Source of the DNA: Candidatus Chryseopegocella kryptomonas
GTDB taxonomy: Bacteria > Bacteroidota > Ignavibacteria > Kryptoniales > Kryptoniaceae
Direction: 5' to 3'
Assembly: GCF_001536065.1 (NCBI RefSeq)
Contig: NZ_CZVW01000005.1
Location: 1 to 64,000, forward strand
Length of the DNA stretch: 64,000 nt
A program made the position numbers and the translations under genes. Of the stretch, positions 52,568 through 61,162 are shown piece after piece. Position 1 is the stretch's first letter. Each line of letters begins with the position of its first letter. A model generated the notes under the pieces. The model was not told the DNA's origin and did not search any database. It saw only the letters and a program-made list of their open reading frames with translations.

Positions 52568-53394
52568 CCGACCTCCCTCCCCTTCTCATAAGTTCCAAGA
52601 AATTTGTAATAATTCGCCAATTCGTTCAATTCTCTCAACGCATCAGAGCAAACTTTATCTGCAACGCTTCCCTCAAAATCAAGATAAAACATATAATTCC
52701 ACGGTTGCCCTATTATCGGTCTTGATTCAATTTTTAAAAGATTTATCCTTCTTCGGGCAAATACACCAAGCGCAGTATATAAAGCGCCGGGGATGTTCTT
52801 CGTGACAAAAATTATTGATGTTTTGGGATTTTCCTTTGCGATTATTTTTTTTCTTGATAGGATCAAAAACCTTGTGAAATTTTTTCTGTGATTTTCAATA
52901 CCTGCTTTTAAAATTTTCAATCCATAGTAAATCCCGGCTTGTTTTCCTGCTATAGCTGCACCGTCAAGAATTTTCTTCTCTTTTATCATCTTGGCTGAGC
53001 CAGCAGTGTCATAGACAGGGATTATTTCAACATTGCGAAGCTTTTTTAAAAAATCTTCACACTGAGCAAGTGCTTGAGGATGAGAATAAATTTTTCTCAC
53101 ATCGCTTAATTTCACTCCATAATTTGCGAGCAAATAATGTTTTATCCTCAACTTAACTTCACCAACAATGAAAACATTATACTTTCTGAGTAAATCATAA
53201 TTTTGATGTATGCTACCGTAAAGCGAATTTTCAATTGGAATAATGCCGAAATCAACTCTCCCATTTTTAACATATTTGAAAACATCTTCAAAAGTCGGAA
53301 GCGGGACTGCGCTCATCTTGTCTCCGAAAAAGGCATAACCAGCCTGTTCGCTGAAAGCTCCTCTTTCCCCTTGAAAAGCAACTTTTAAACTCAC
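52564..53394 (-). CDS. pheA: Prephenate dehydratase
   Basis: PheA converts prephenate to phenylpyruvate in phenylalanine synthesis. The 276-residue protein has the catalytic domain VAFQGERGAFSEQAGYAFFG, GIIPIENSLYGSIHQNYDLL and KNFTRFLILSRK. A C-terminal ACT domain follows (TSIIFVTKNIPGALYTALGV, INLLKIESRPIIGQPWNYMFYLDFEG) that binds phenylalanine as feedback inhibitor. The start is uncertain. GTG at 53394 gives the usual MSLKVAFQG start, while TTG at 53421 overlaps the upstream stop and would add nine residues. No chorismate mutase domain is present. Confidence 0.94.
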   Translation of the reverse strand: MSLKVAFQGERGAFSEQAGYAFFGDKMSAVPLPTFEDVFKYVKNGRVDFGIIPIENSLYGSIHQNYDLLRKYNVFIVGEVKLRIKHYLLANYGVKLSDVRKIYSHPQALAQCEDFLKKLRNVEIIPVYDTAGSAKMIKEKKILDGAAIAGKQAGIYYGLKILKAGIENHRKNFTRFLILSRKKIIAKENPKTSIIFVTKNIPGALYTALGVFARRRINLLKIESRPIIGQPWNYMFYLDFEGSVADKVCSDALRELNELANYYKFLGTYEKGREVG

Positions 53395-53417
53395 TTCAAA
53401 TAAAATTTTGTTTTTCG

Positions 53418-53915
53418 TCAATAATTTGACTCATCACGCCAGAAAACGATAAGCCACGGTTCAGATGGACTGCGTCGTTGCAAAATGAAATTTGCCCTGC
53501 CATCAACTTTAACTATATCAGCAGGATTAAATGTCACGGTTAAATTAAAACTTCGGACGACATTTCTGTAAAGAGAATCTCCAGTGTCAACGATTATGTT
53601 GTTCCAAATCAGGTCAAGATTTTGCGTATTTCTGAACAATCCATAAGTTGCTCTCATTTCATCAACCTTTCCCCAGGATATATCTTGACCTTTGTCATAA
53701 TCACGATAAACGAAGACGAAATTTTCATCAAGCAACCTGCTGTAAACTGCGGTATCCTTAAATGTATAGGCATATCTAAAATTTTGAAAAACTCCTTCAA
53801 TTGTTCTTTGATCTCCGAGCAATTCAGATTCCTCAGTGCTTCTGTCAAGTCCCGGTGCAAAGGGATTAACACACGAGATAAACAAAATTGAAAACACAAG
53901 ATAAAAAATTCTCAT
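53418..53915 (-). CDS. Putative lipoprotein (nuo-linked, second)
   Basis: This 165-residue protein has a lipobox-like signal (LFISC, Cys about residue 15). It then has a fold rich in aromatic strands that resembles NTF2-like proteins (VFQNFRYAYTFKDTAVYSRLL, FVFVYRDYDKG, FILQRRSPSEPWLIVFWRDE). It looks like a diverged copy of the preceding gene, which has the same signal ending and a similar strand ending in WAIYKWIDL. ATG 53915 follows the upstream stop by two bases. The function is unknown, and the association with nuo genes may be only transcriptional. Confidence 0.72.
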   Translation of the reverse strand: MRIFYLVFSILFISCVNPFAPGLDRSTEESELLGDQRTIEGVFQNFRYAYTFKDTAVYSRLLDENFVFVYRDYDKGQDISWGKVDEMRATYGLFRNTQNLDLIWNNIIVDTGDSLYRNVVRSFNLTVTFNPADIVKVDGRANFILQRRSPSEPWLIVFWRDESNY

Positions 53916-53917
53916 TC

Positions 53918-54505
53918 TCAATAGCTAAATTTTGCTTTTAACTCGCTCCAGCTGAATTCATTTTGAATTTTTAAATCAATCCACTTGTAAATTGCCCAGT
54001 TCCCATTTCTATCAGATGCAAGATAAAATTGCAAATTCCCTTTCGCACTTTGCGGAACATCTTTCAAAGTATGTTGAAAACTCACAAGGTAAGTTGCATA
54101 ATAAACCGCTGAATCCGTTCCCAAACTTTGAAAACTTCCAGAAAGTATAAGTTCAGAAACATTTCCGGATGGAACATTTGCCTTTATGTTGTTGAAATAA
54201 TTTCTTTCGCTGTTTAAATTCCAGTTTCTAAAAATTTCTGGATACTGAACCTGCGCTTCCTGCGTAGGAATAAATGTAAATTTTTTATCTGAAAAGTTTG
54301 AGTCAATGAAACAGCGTATGTAATTTTCAGTGTTTCTATCGTAAATTGCGTTGCGTAAATTTTCAAGAGTTATATCTGGCGTGATGGGCTGTTTCCAATT
54401 TGATTGACCTGAGACCTCCGCTGGCAATTCAGGCGAACGAGTTTTAAAAAGTTGACACGAGATAAAAAGTAAACACACTAAAATTACCTGTAAAATTTTA
54501 GCCAT
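53918..54505 (-). CDS. Putative lipoprotein (nuo-linked, first)
   Basis: This 195-residue protein has a lipobox-like signal (LLFISC, Cys about residue 17). An NTF2-like region follows (ITLENLRNAIYDRNTENYIRC, YYATYLVSFQHTLKDV, QFYLASDRNGNWAIYKWIDL). It starts 3 bases after nuoF and is followed by a similar lipoprotein gene. I cannot name a family. The pair may be a tandem duplication that has diverged. Confidence 0.72.
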   Translation of the reverse strand: MAKILQVILVCLLFISCQLFKTRSPELPAEVSGQSNWKQPITPDITLENLRNAIYDRNTENYIRCFIDSNFSDKKFTFIPTQEAQVQYPEIFRNWNLNSERNYFNNIKANVPSGNVSELILSGSFQSLGTDSAVYYATYLVSFQHTLKDVPQSAKGNLQFYLASDRNGNWAIYKWIDLKIQNEFSWSELKAKFSY

Positions 54506-54508
54506 AAA

Positions 54509-55774
54509 TTATTTTTCTACAAGCACAGTTGATTTAAACTTTATGTATTTTTCAAAGTCCTCTCTAAATCTTTGAACCCCAAACTTTATAGGCCATGCTG
54601 CTGCATCACCAAGTGCGCAAATTGTATTACCCTCAATGTTTCCAGCAACATCTATTAAAAGATCAAGGTCTTCAGGTCTTCCGTTTCCTTTTAAAATTCT
54701 GTCAAGAATTTTAAACATCCACCCTGTCCCTTCTCTACAAGGCGTACATTGACCGCAGGATTCATGCCAGTAAAATTTAGCAATTCGCCATAAAACTTTA
54801 ACCATATCCGTATCCTCATCCATAACAATTACTCCACCCGTTCCTATCATTGAACCAGCGTTTCTCAATCCGTCAAAATCCATCGTTACACCTTCAATTT
54901 GATCGCCACGCAAAGCTGGAGTTGATGAACCGCCGGGGATTACTGCTTTGATTTTTTTATTGTTTCTTACTCCACCAGCATATTTGTAAATCAAATCAGT
55001 TAAAAGAATTCCCGTTGGCAACTCGTAAATTCCTGGTTTATTCACATGACCGCTGACACCAAAGAGAATTGTTCCCGGATGTTTTGGGGCGCCAATCTTT
55101 GCATACCATTCACCACCTTTTTCAATTATCACTGGGACATTTGCAAGAGTTTCAACATTATTTATCGTCGTTGGATAGCCCCATAGCCCGTATTGAGCTG
55201 GAAATGGTGGTTTAACTCTTGGATAACCACGCTTGCCTTCAATTGATTCCATCAGCGCCGATTCCTCACCACAGATATAAGCACCTGCACCACGATGGAT
55301 ATACATATCAACGCTAAAACTTGAACCGAGAACATTTTTCCCTATGTAACCTCTTGAATAAGCTTCGTCAATTGCGATTTGAAGTATTTTCATCCACTTA
55401 ACATATTCACCACGGATATAAACATAAATTGTCTGAGCTCCTATTGCGTAAGCTGCGATCAAAGCGCCCTCAATCAATTGATGTGGATTTTTCTCAATTA
55501 TTGCTCTGTCTTTGAAAGTTCCGGGTTCTCCTTCATCAGCATTGACAATTAAATACTTTGGGCGTGAATCTTTCGGCATAAAACTCCATTTTAAACCAGT
55601 TGGAAACGCTGCACCACCCCTGCCTCTTAAACCGGATTTTTTCACTTCTTCAATCACATCATCCGGCTTCATTCCAAGTGCTTTTTTTAGCGCTGAATAT
55701 CCACCATTTGCTTCGTAAACTTCTATTCTGTGAAGTTCAGGTATGTCCCTGAGTATGAGCTTTATCTCTTCCAT
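54509..55774 (-). CDS. nuoF: NADH-quinone oxidoreductase subunit F
   Basis: NuoF binds NADH and FMN and carries the N3 [4Fe-4S] cluster of complex I. The 421-residue protein has the FMN site [58 protein letters not shown], and the cluster motif [15 protein letters not shown] with the distant Cys in [14 protein letters not shown]. The length is normal. The ATG overlaps the nuoE stop (TAATG). Two lipoproteins follow instead of nuoG. Confidence 0.96.
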   Translation of the reverse strand: MEEIKLILRDIPELHRIEVYEANGGYSALKKALGMKPDDVIEEVKKSGLRGRGGAAFPTGLKWSFMPKDSRPKYLIVNADEGEPGTFKDRAIIEKNPHQLIEGALIAAYAIGAQTIYVYIRGEYVKWMKILQIAIDEAYSRGYIGKNVLGSSFSVDMYIHRGAGAYICGEESALMESIEGKRGYPRVKPPFPAQYGLWGYPTTINNVETLANVPVIIEKGGEWYAKIGAPKHPGTILFGVSGHVNKPGIYELPTGILLTDLIYKYAGGVRNNKKIKAVIPGGSSTPALRGDQIEGVTMDFDGLRNAGSMIGTGGVIVMDEDTDMVKVLWRIAKFYWHESCGQCTPCREGTGWMFKILDRILKGNGRPEDLDLLIDVAGNIEGNTICALGDAAAWPIKFGVQRFREDFEKYIKFKSTVLVEK

Positions 55775-56250
55775 TATCTCTTATCCCGACTTAGTTGTTC
55801 AATTAATTTGTCAAGTTTTTCCTTGTTCATATTTTCGTAGTAGTCATCATTAACTTGAATGACAGGAGCAGTTCCACAGGAGCCAAGACATTCAACCTCA
55901 GTGAGTGTAAACTTCATATCAGGTGTTGTTTGACCAACCTTAATGTTAAGTTTTTTCTGCAAATATTCAAGATTTTCATATGCTCCATTCAACATACAAC
56001 TTACATTAGTGCAAACCTGAATGTGATACTTACCAACAGGTTTTTTGTTATACATCGTGTAAAAAGTGACGACGCCATAAACATGGCTATAAGGCAAGCC
56101 AAGAAGTTCTGCAACATAACGCATGACATCTTCCGAAATCCAACCAAATTGTTCCTGTGCAATCCAGAGAACGGGTAAAAGTGCTGCTTGCGCTGTTGGA
56201 TACCTTTTTTTGATTTCTTCAACCTTTTTCAAATTTTCTTCTGTGAACAT
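55774..56250 (-). CDS. nuoE: NADH-quinone oxidoreductase subunit E
   Basis: NuoE carries the N1a [2Fe-2S] cluster near the FMN of complex I. The 158-residue thioredoxin-like protein shows the four cysteine ligands in [12 protein letters not shown] and [22 protein letters not shown]. The preceding [16 protein letters not shown] is also typical. It is separated from nuoD by 84 bases that contain an 8-bp tandem repeat. It overlaps nuoF by one base. Confidence 0.95.
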   Translation of the reverse strand: MFTEENLKKVEEIKKRYPTAQAALLPVLWIAQEQFGWISEDVMRYVAELLGLPYSHVYGVVTFYTMYNKKPVGKYHIQVCTNVSCMLNGAYENLEYLQKKLNIKVGQTTPDMKFTLTEVECLGSCGTAPVIQVNDDYYENMNKEKLDKLIEQLSRDKR

Positions 56251-56281
56251 TTTCCAGAGTCAAAATTTATTTTTCAATCAT

Positions 56282-56320
56282 TTGAACTCTTGAACTTTTG
56301 AACTCTTGAACTCTTGAGCT
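56282..56320. repeat. 8-bp tandem repeat between nuoD and nuoE
   Basis: Four full copies of TTGAACTC (one as TTGAACTT) plus a partial fifth lie head to tail between nuoD and nuoE. The stretch is transcribed in the nuo mRNA. It has no coding frame, and its copy number could vary by replication slippage. Confidence 0.9.
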
Positions 56321-56334
56321 ATAAAATTTTAACC

Positions 56335-57576
56335 TCACTTATCCGCTTCTCCCATAACTGTATCAATACTTCCCCTTCTTCCTACCATATCATCTCTCCT
56401 ATTCCCCTTTCCCCTCACTTTCAACTCTTGAATGTTCGTAAATGAAGGTGATCTGACCTTCAACCTCCACGGATAACCCGTGCCATCACTTACAATATAA
56501 AATCCAAGTTCGCCTTTTGGATTTTCAACTGCATGATAAACTTCTCCAACTGGTGGAGTTCCACCAAAATTCGTGAGAATAAAATCGTGGATCAACTCCT
56601 CCATCTTTGTGTAAACCTTTTCCTTCTTCGGTAAAGTCGCTTTTGGTTCATCAGCTTTAACCGGACCTGATGGCAATTTCTCAATGCACTGTCTTACTAT
56701 CTTAACACTTTCCTTCATCTCATCAAGTCGCACATAATATCTGGCAAGGCAATCTCCCTCTTCATAAACTGGAATATCAAAATCAAGCTCATTATAAACA
56801 AGATAAGGTTCATCTTTTCTCAAATCTCTCGGCACCCCAGAAGCCCTAAGATTTGGTCCACTCAAACCAATGTCAATCGCTTGTTCTTTCGTTATCATAC
56901 CTATGCCATCGGTTCTTTCAATGAAAATTCTATTTTTGTTAAGTAATTTTTCGCACTGTTCAAGTTCTTTCGGGAAATTGTCAATAAATTCTTTTATCGC
57001 ATGTATTCCTTCATCGGTTATATCCTGAGCCACACCACCAATTCTTGCATAACTTGTTGTAAATCTAACTCCAGTGACGATGTCAAATATGCTCAAAATT
57101 TTTTCTCTTTCCCTGAAACACCACATAAAAACGGTCAAAGCCCCAACATCCATAGCAAATGTCCCAAGCCAAACAAGATGCGAAGAAATCCTTGAAAGTT
57201 CATTTAAAATGACACGAATATACTGAGCTCTTTTTGGTGCCTCAATTCCGAAAAGTTTTTCAACCGCAAGCATATATGCGGTATTATTTGAAAGAGGTGC
57301 AAGGTAATCCATTCTGTCTGTATGCGGTAGAAATTCAAGAAATGTCATATTTTCAGCAATTTTCTCCTTACCACGATGCAAATAGCCAAGTTCCGGAACT
57401 GCGTCAACGATATATTCACCATCAAGCTTTAAAACCAATCTCAAAACCCCATGCGTTGCAGGATGTTGTGGTCCTACATTTAAAATCATCTCCGTCCCAA
57501 GTGGATCTTGTCTGATTTCAGCTTCTATGTTCCTTCGTCCAAGTGATTCAACTATTTTATCTATTTTCTCTTCCAT
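56335..57576 (-). CDS. nuoD: NADH-quinone oxidoreductase subunit D
   Basis: NuoD is the 49-kDa subunit that forms the quinone site with NuoB. The 413-residue protein has NVGPQHPATHGVLRLVLKLDGE, ELGYLHRGKEKIAENM, FLPHTDRMDYLAPLSNNTAY and RRGSIDTVMGEADK at the end. The GFYIVSDGTGYPWRLKVRSPSF segment is also typical. It is a separate gene, not fused to NuoC. It starts 2 bases after the nuoC stop. Confidence 0.96.
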   Translation of the reverse strand: MEEKIDKIVESLGRRNIEAEIRQDPLGTEMILNVGPQHPATHGVLRLVLKLDGEYIVDAVPELGYLHRGKEKIAENMTFLEFLPHTDRMDYLAPLSNNTAYMLAVEKLFGIEAPKRAQYIRVILNELSRISSHLVWLGTFAMDVGALTVFMWCFREREKILSIFDIVTGVRFTTSYARIGGVAQDITDEGIHAIKEFIDNFPKELEQCEKLLNKNRIFIERTDGIGMITKEQAIDIGLSGPNLRASGVPRDLRKDEPYLVYNELDFDIPVYEEGDCLARYYVRLDEMKESVKIVRQCIEKLPSGPVKADEPKATLPKKEKVYTKMEELIHDFILTNFGGTPPVGEVYHAVENPKGELGFYIVSDGTGYPWRLKVRSPSFTNIQELKVRGKGNRRDDMVGRRGSIDTVMGEADK

Positions 57577-57578
57577 CT

Positions 57579-58085
57579 TTAACCTCGCTGAGTTTTTATT
57601 TTCTCCTGACCCGGTAAAGGGATTGAACCTGGAATTCCCTGCAATGGAAAATCTTTACGCAACGGATAATACTCAAAATCCTCCGGCATATAAATTCTTC
57701 TCAAATCAGGATGTCCTGAAAATTTAATTCCAAACATATCAAATGTTTCTCTCTCGTGCCAGTTCGCAGCTGACCACACAGATGTAACAGATGGAACAAC
57801 AAGATCTGATTCATCAACGAAAACTTTTAATCTCAATCTGAACTTATTTTTCAACGACCAGAGATTATAAACAACCGCAAACCTATCTTTTTCCCTAAAA
57901 TAATCAACTCCACAAATATCAACGAGATAATCAAAAGCAAGCTCTTGATCTTCTTTTAGAAATTTGCAAACATCAACGATTTTTTCTTTTTTTACAACGA
58001 TTGTTAATTCACCGCGAAATTCTGAAACTTCAACTATGTCCTCTTTGAAAAGATTGTTAAGTTTTTCAATGATTTTATCTTTCAT
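57579..58085 (-). CDS. nuoC: NADH-quinone oxidoreductase subunit C
   Basis: NuoC is the 30-kDa subunit of the peripheral arm of complex I. The 168-residue protein ends with the family motif ANWHERETFDMFGIKFSGHPDLRRI followed by LPEDFEYYPLRKDFPLQG-like residues. The N-terminal half is a ferredoxin-like fold with FDYLVDICGVDYF. It lies between nuoB and nuoD with gaps of 24 and 2 bases. Confidence 0.95.
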   Translation of the reverse strand: MKDKIIEKLNNLFKEDIVEVSEFRGELTIVVKKEKIVDVCKFLKEDQELAFDYLVDICGVDYFREKDRFAVVYNLWSLKNKFRLRLKVFVDESDLVVPSVTSVWSAANWHERETFDMFGIKFSGHPDLRRIYMPEDFEYYPLRKDFPLQGIPGSIPLPGQEKIKTQRG

Positions 58086-58109
58086 TTGTGCGATTTTGAT
58101 TTGTTAAGG

Positions 58110-58607
58110 TTAAATAAATATCGGGTCTCTTTTTGGTGGAACACCTTTTTTGATCAATTCTTGAATTTTAAGCAATCCATTGATTAAATTTTCGGGTCTT
58201 GGTGGGCAACCGGAGACATATACATCAACTGGCAAAAATTGGTCAATCCCTTGAACAACAGCGTATGACCTATACATTCCGCCTGTTGAAGTGCAAACAC
58301 CCATTGCAATTACCCACTTCGGATCTGGCATTTGATCATAAATTTTTCTCACAACACGAGCCATTTTATAAGTCACAGTTCCAGCTACAATTAACAAATC
58401 AGATTGACGGGGTGAAAATCTCAAAAATTCAGATCCAAAACGAGCAACATCATACTTGGGTGCAGCGAAAGCCATCATCTCAATCGCACAACAAGATATT
58501 CCAAGTGGCATTGGCCAGAGAGAATTTCTCTGAGCCCAGCGAATGAACTCGCTTAACTTTGTTGTTAAGAATCCCTGCTCCTCTATGTTAAATGTATTTA
58601 TTCCCAT
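58110..58607 (-). CDS. nuoB: NADH-quinone oxidoreductase subunit B
   Basis: NuoB holds cluster N2, the last Fe-S centre before quinone. The 165-residue protein has the adjacent ligands in [15 protein letters not shown], further cysteines in [19 protein letters not shown] and [19 protein letters not shown], and [20 protein letters not shown]. The ATG overlaps the nuoA stop by 10 bases, indicating coupling. Confidence 0.96.
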   Translation of the reverse strand: MGINTFNIEEQGFLTTKLSEFIRWAQRNSLWPMPLGISCCAIEMMAFAAPKYDVARFGSEFLRFSPRQSDLLIVAGTVTYKMARVVRKIYDQMPDPKWVIAMGVCTSTGGMYRSYAVVQGIDQFLPVDVYVSGCPPRPENLINGLLKIQELIKKGVPPKRDPIFI

Positions 58608-58954
58608 CGCAGTGCTCCTTTTTTTATTATGTAAATGTAACCAACCAAAAGAACTAAAATGAACAAAAACATTTCTACATATCCTAACACACCAAGCTTG
58701 TCAAAAGTTACAGCCCACGGATACAAAAAAACAATTTCAATATCAAAAATTATGAAAAGCATCGCAACAAGATAAAACTTAACAGAAAATCTGTCTCTTG
58801 CAGTTCTTATCGGCTCCATTCCGCTTTCGTAGGTTGAAAGTTTTTCAGGATTGGGTTTCTTTGGTCCGAAGATTCTATTGGATAGGACCATAAATGAAGC
58901 GAAAATAAGAGCGAATGTCATTAATATGAAAATCGGAAGATATTCACTTAACAT
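58598..58954 (-). CDS. nuoA: NADH-quinone oxidoreductase subunit A
   Basis: NuoA is a small membrane subunit at the junction of the two arms of complex I. The 118-residue protein has three membrane helices and the conserved [20 protein letters not shown] and [13 protein letters not shown] motifs. ATG 58954 (MLSEYLPIF) gives the standard length; the longer frame from 59041 would add 29 atypical residues and would start upstream of the candidate promoter. It is the first gene of the nuo unit. Confidence 0.95.
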   Translation of the reverse strand: MLSEYLPIFILMTFALIFASFMVLSNRIFGPKKPNPEKLSTYESGMEPIRTARDRFSVKFYLVAMLFIIFDIEIVFLYPWAVTFDKLGVLGYVEMFLFILVLLVGYIYIIKKGALRWE

Positions 58955-58991
58955 TTTTAACAATGTGCTTTTGTTTAAGAAAATCACATAT

Positions 58992-59019
58992 AATTTAAAA
59001 CAAGTGCTTGAAAAATCAA
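58992..59019 (-). promoter_or_regulatory. Promoter of the nuo operon
   Basis: On the minus strand TTGATT is followed after 16 bases by TAAATT and ATATG. It lies between the OPT terminator and nuoA, about 38 bases upstream of the nuoA ATG. Confidence 0.45.
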
Positions 59020-59040
59020 AAACCGATTTCACATGCTTCA

Positions 59041-59077
59041 CAAAAATATAAAATCCTCCCCCTTGTCCGGGGGAGGA
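59041..59077 (-). terminator. Intrinsic terminator of the OPT transporter gene
   Basis: A 9-bp GC-rich stem (TCCTCCCCC with GGGGGAGGA) with a 6-base loop is followed on the minus strand by TTTTATATTTTT. It separates the OPT unit from the nuo operon. Confidence 0.93.
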
Positions 59078-59102
59078 TGAAAATTGAATGAAAAATTAAA
59101 AA

Positions 59103-61124
59103 TTATTTTTTCTCACCCTGAGAAGCATAACGAACTGGAGTTATTATCAAAATCAACGCAATTATAAGAATTACAAACAAGCTGATAAGATATGATGGGG
59201 TTGGGGTTATCGGTTTTATTTTGACTTCGTAGAAAGCAAGACCAGCAAAAATTAATCCCATCAACGCTTCACCAGCAATTAAACCAGAAGCAAGAAGAGT
59301 CCCATTATTTTCAAGTTTTGACATTTGCTCCTGTGTGAAACCTCTTCTTTTTGCAATTAAATCCGCAATCCCTCTAATCAAACCACCAACGAAGATGGCG
59401 GACGTTGTTTCAAATGGCAGATACATCCCAACGCAGACAAGCATTGGGCTTCTCACCTGAAGCAGTATCAATCCAAAAGCCATAAGCATACCGACAACGA
59501 TAAGTGGCCAAGCCATTTCACCGCCGACGATACCTTTTGAGAGCATAGCCATCAAACTTGCCTGAGGCGCAGGGAGTGCTTTTCCACCAAAACCAGTTCC
59601 ACCTGCTTTTATATCGCCTTGATGTAAAACAAGCAACGGGAAGTAAAGAACAAATGAAGCAACGAAAACACCAATTATATCACCAACCTGCATCTTCCAC
59701 GGCGTTCCTCCAAGAATATGACCAACTTTCAAATCTTGGAACATTTCACCAGCAACAGCAGCTGCTACACATATAACAGCAGCAACACCAAGGACAGCAG
59801 CAACACCAGGAATTCCCTTAACACCAAGAACAACCATCAAAAGTGCAGCAACTATCAAAGTTGAAAGCGTAAGACCACTTACAGGATTATTGCTTGAGCC
59901 AATAATTCCAACAAGATAACCAGAAACCGCAGCGAAGAAAAATCCAGCAATTAACATAACTATCGTTGCAGTGATTGATGCGTTGAACATACCGCTGAAA
60001 TAGTAATAAAGCACAAAAGTAAACACAGCAAAAATTAAAAGAAGTGGAAGAACCCATTTTAAACTTAAATCTTGATCAATCCTGCTTATTGTCGTCGCTT
60101 CGCCAGAGGTTGCTTTCTTTAAATCGGTGATTGAACGTTTAAGCCCGATTGCAAGGCTATTTCTCATTCTATAAAGGGTGTAAATCGCACTTAAAAGCAT
60201 TCCACCAATTGCAATCGGGCGAACGATAAATTTCCAAATAGCATAAGATAATTCAACCCATGATGTAGGTTGACCCTCTTTAACAACAAGCGGTTCAAGT
60301 TGTGGACCAAGGAAATACATAAGGAGTGGGACAAACAATCCCCACGCAAGCAATCCACCGCTGAAGTTAAGAGCAGCAAGCCGTGGACCAATTATGAATC
60401 CAACACCAATATATGCTGGGCTTACCGCAGGTGCAGTTAAAAGTGTTCCTCCACCAGCAGAAACACTCGTTATCTCCTGTCCCCTTCCACTTAACAACTT
60501 TACACCCGTCTTCGCAAATGTTGTGAACTTTTCCCAGCTTGTCGCAAAGAAATTAAACTTTCCAAGTGTTTGAATTAACGCACCAATTCCCATCGCACCG
60601 AAAAGATATTTTGCCCCACTTCCGCCTGCCTGACCAGCTTTGTGAATTTCAGACGCAGCAACTGATTCAGGGAAAGGCAATTCTGGATCTTCTACAAGAA
60701 CTCTTCTCAAAAGTGTGACAAAAAGAATACCAATAACTCCGCCAACAAGCATTATTAAAGAAGATTCCCAGTATCTTTGTGGAGCATCAAAATTATCCCA
60801 AACACCCGCTATCAAAAAAGCCGGAATTGTAAAAATTGCACCAGCTGCAACAGATTCACCAATTGAGCCAACTGTTCTTGCAAAATTTTCTTCAAGTATT
60901 GTCCCTCTAAATAACCTCAAAAATGCCATACTTATAACCGCTGCTGGATATGTAGCTGCAATAGTCATTCCCGCTTTCAAACCAAGATAAGCATTCGCTG
61001 CTCCTAAAACGACAGACATCACTAATCCAAGAATCAAAGCACGAACCGTAAATTCTTTCATCGTTTGTTCAGGTGGAACAAGTGGCTTATACTTTAATCC
61101 CGGACCACTTTTAACTTCTGCCAT
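59103..61124 (-). CDS. OPT-family oligopeptide transporter
   Basis: This 673-residue membrane protein belongs to the oligopeptide transporter (OPT) family, which imports peptides or metal chelates with protons. It has about sixteen membrane segments. Family marks are VLGAANAYLGLKAGMTIAATYPAAVISM near the N-terminus, PFPESVAASEIHKAG, IIGSSNNPVSGLTLSTLI in the middle and ENNGTLLASGLIAGEALMGL near the end. The length matches bacterial OPT proteins. It lies 38 bases after the DUF4139 gene and ends at a strong terminator. The substrate cannot be told. Confidence 0.94.
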   Translation of the reverse strand: MAEVKSGPGLKYKPLVPPEQTMKEFTVRALILGLVMSVVLGAANAYLGLKAGMTIAATYPAAVISMAFLRLFRGTILEENFARTVGSIGESVAAGAIFTIPAFLIAGVWDNFDAPQRYWESSLIMLVGGVIGILFVTLLRRVLVEDPELPFPESVAASEIHKAGQAGGSGAKYLFGAMGIGALIQTLGKFNFFATSWEKFTTFAKTGVKLLSGRGQEITSVSAGGGTLLTAPAVSPAYIGVGFIIGPRLAALNFSGGLLAWGLFVPLLMYFLGPQLEPLVVKEGQPTSWVELSYAIWKFIVRPIAIGGMLLSAIYTLYRMRNSLAIGLKRSITDLKKATSGEATTISRIDQDLSLKWVLPLLLIFAVFTFVLYYYFSGMFNASITATIVMLIAGFFFAAVSGYLVGIIGSSNNPVSGLTLSTLIVAALLMVVLGVKGIPGVAAVLGVAAVICVAAAVAGEMFQDLKVGHILGGTPWKMQVGDIIGVFVASFVLYFPLLVLHQGDIKAGGTGFGGKALPAPQASLMAMLSKGIVGGEMAWPLIVVGMLMAFGLILLQVRSPMLVCVGMYLPFETTSAIFVGGLIRGIADLIAKRRGFTQEQMSKLENNGTLLASGLIAGEALMGLIFAGLAFYEVKIKPITPTPSYLISLFVILIIALILIITPVRYASQGEKK

Positions 61125-61162
61125 TTTAACCTCGCTTTTGTTTGAGATTTTGTTATATTACA

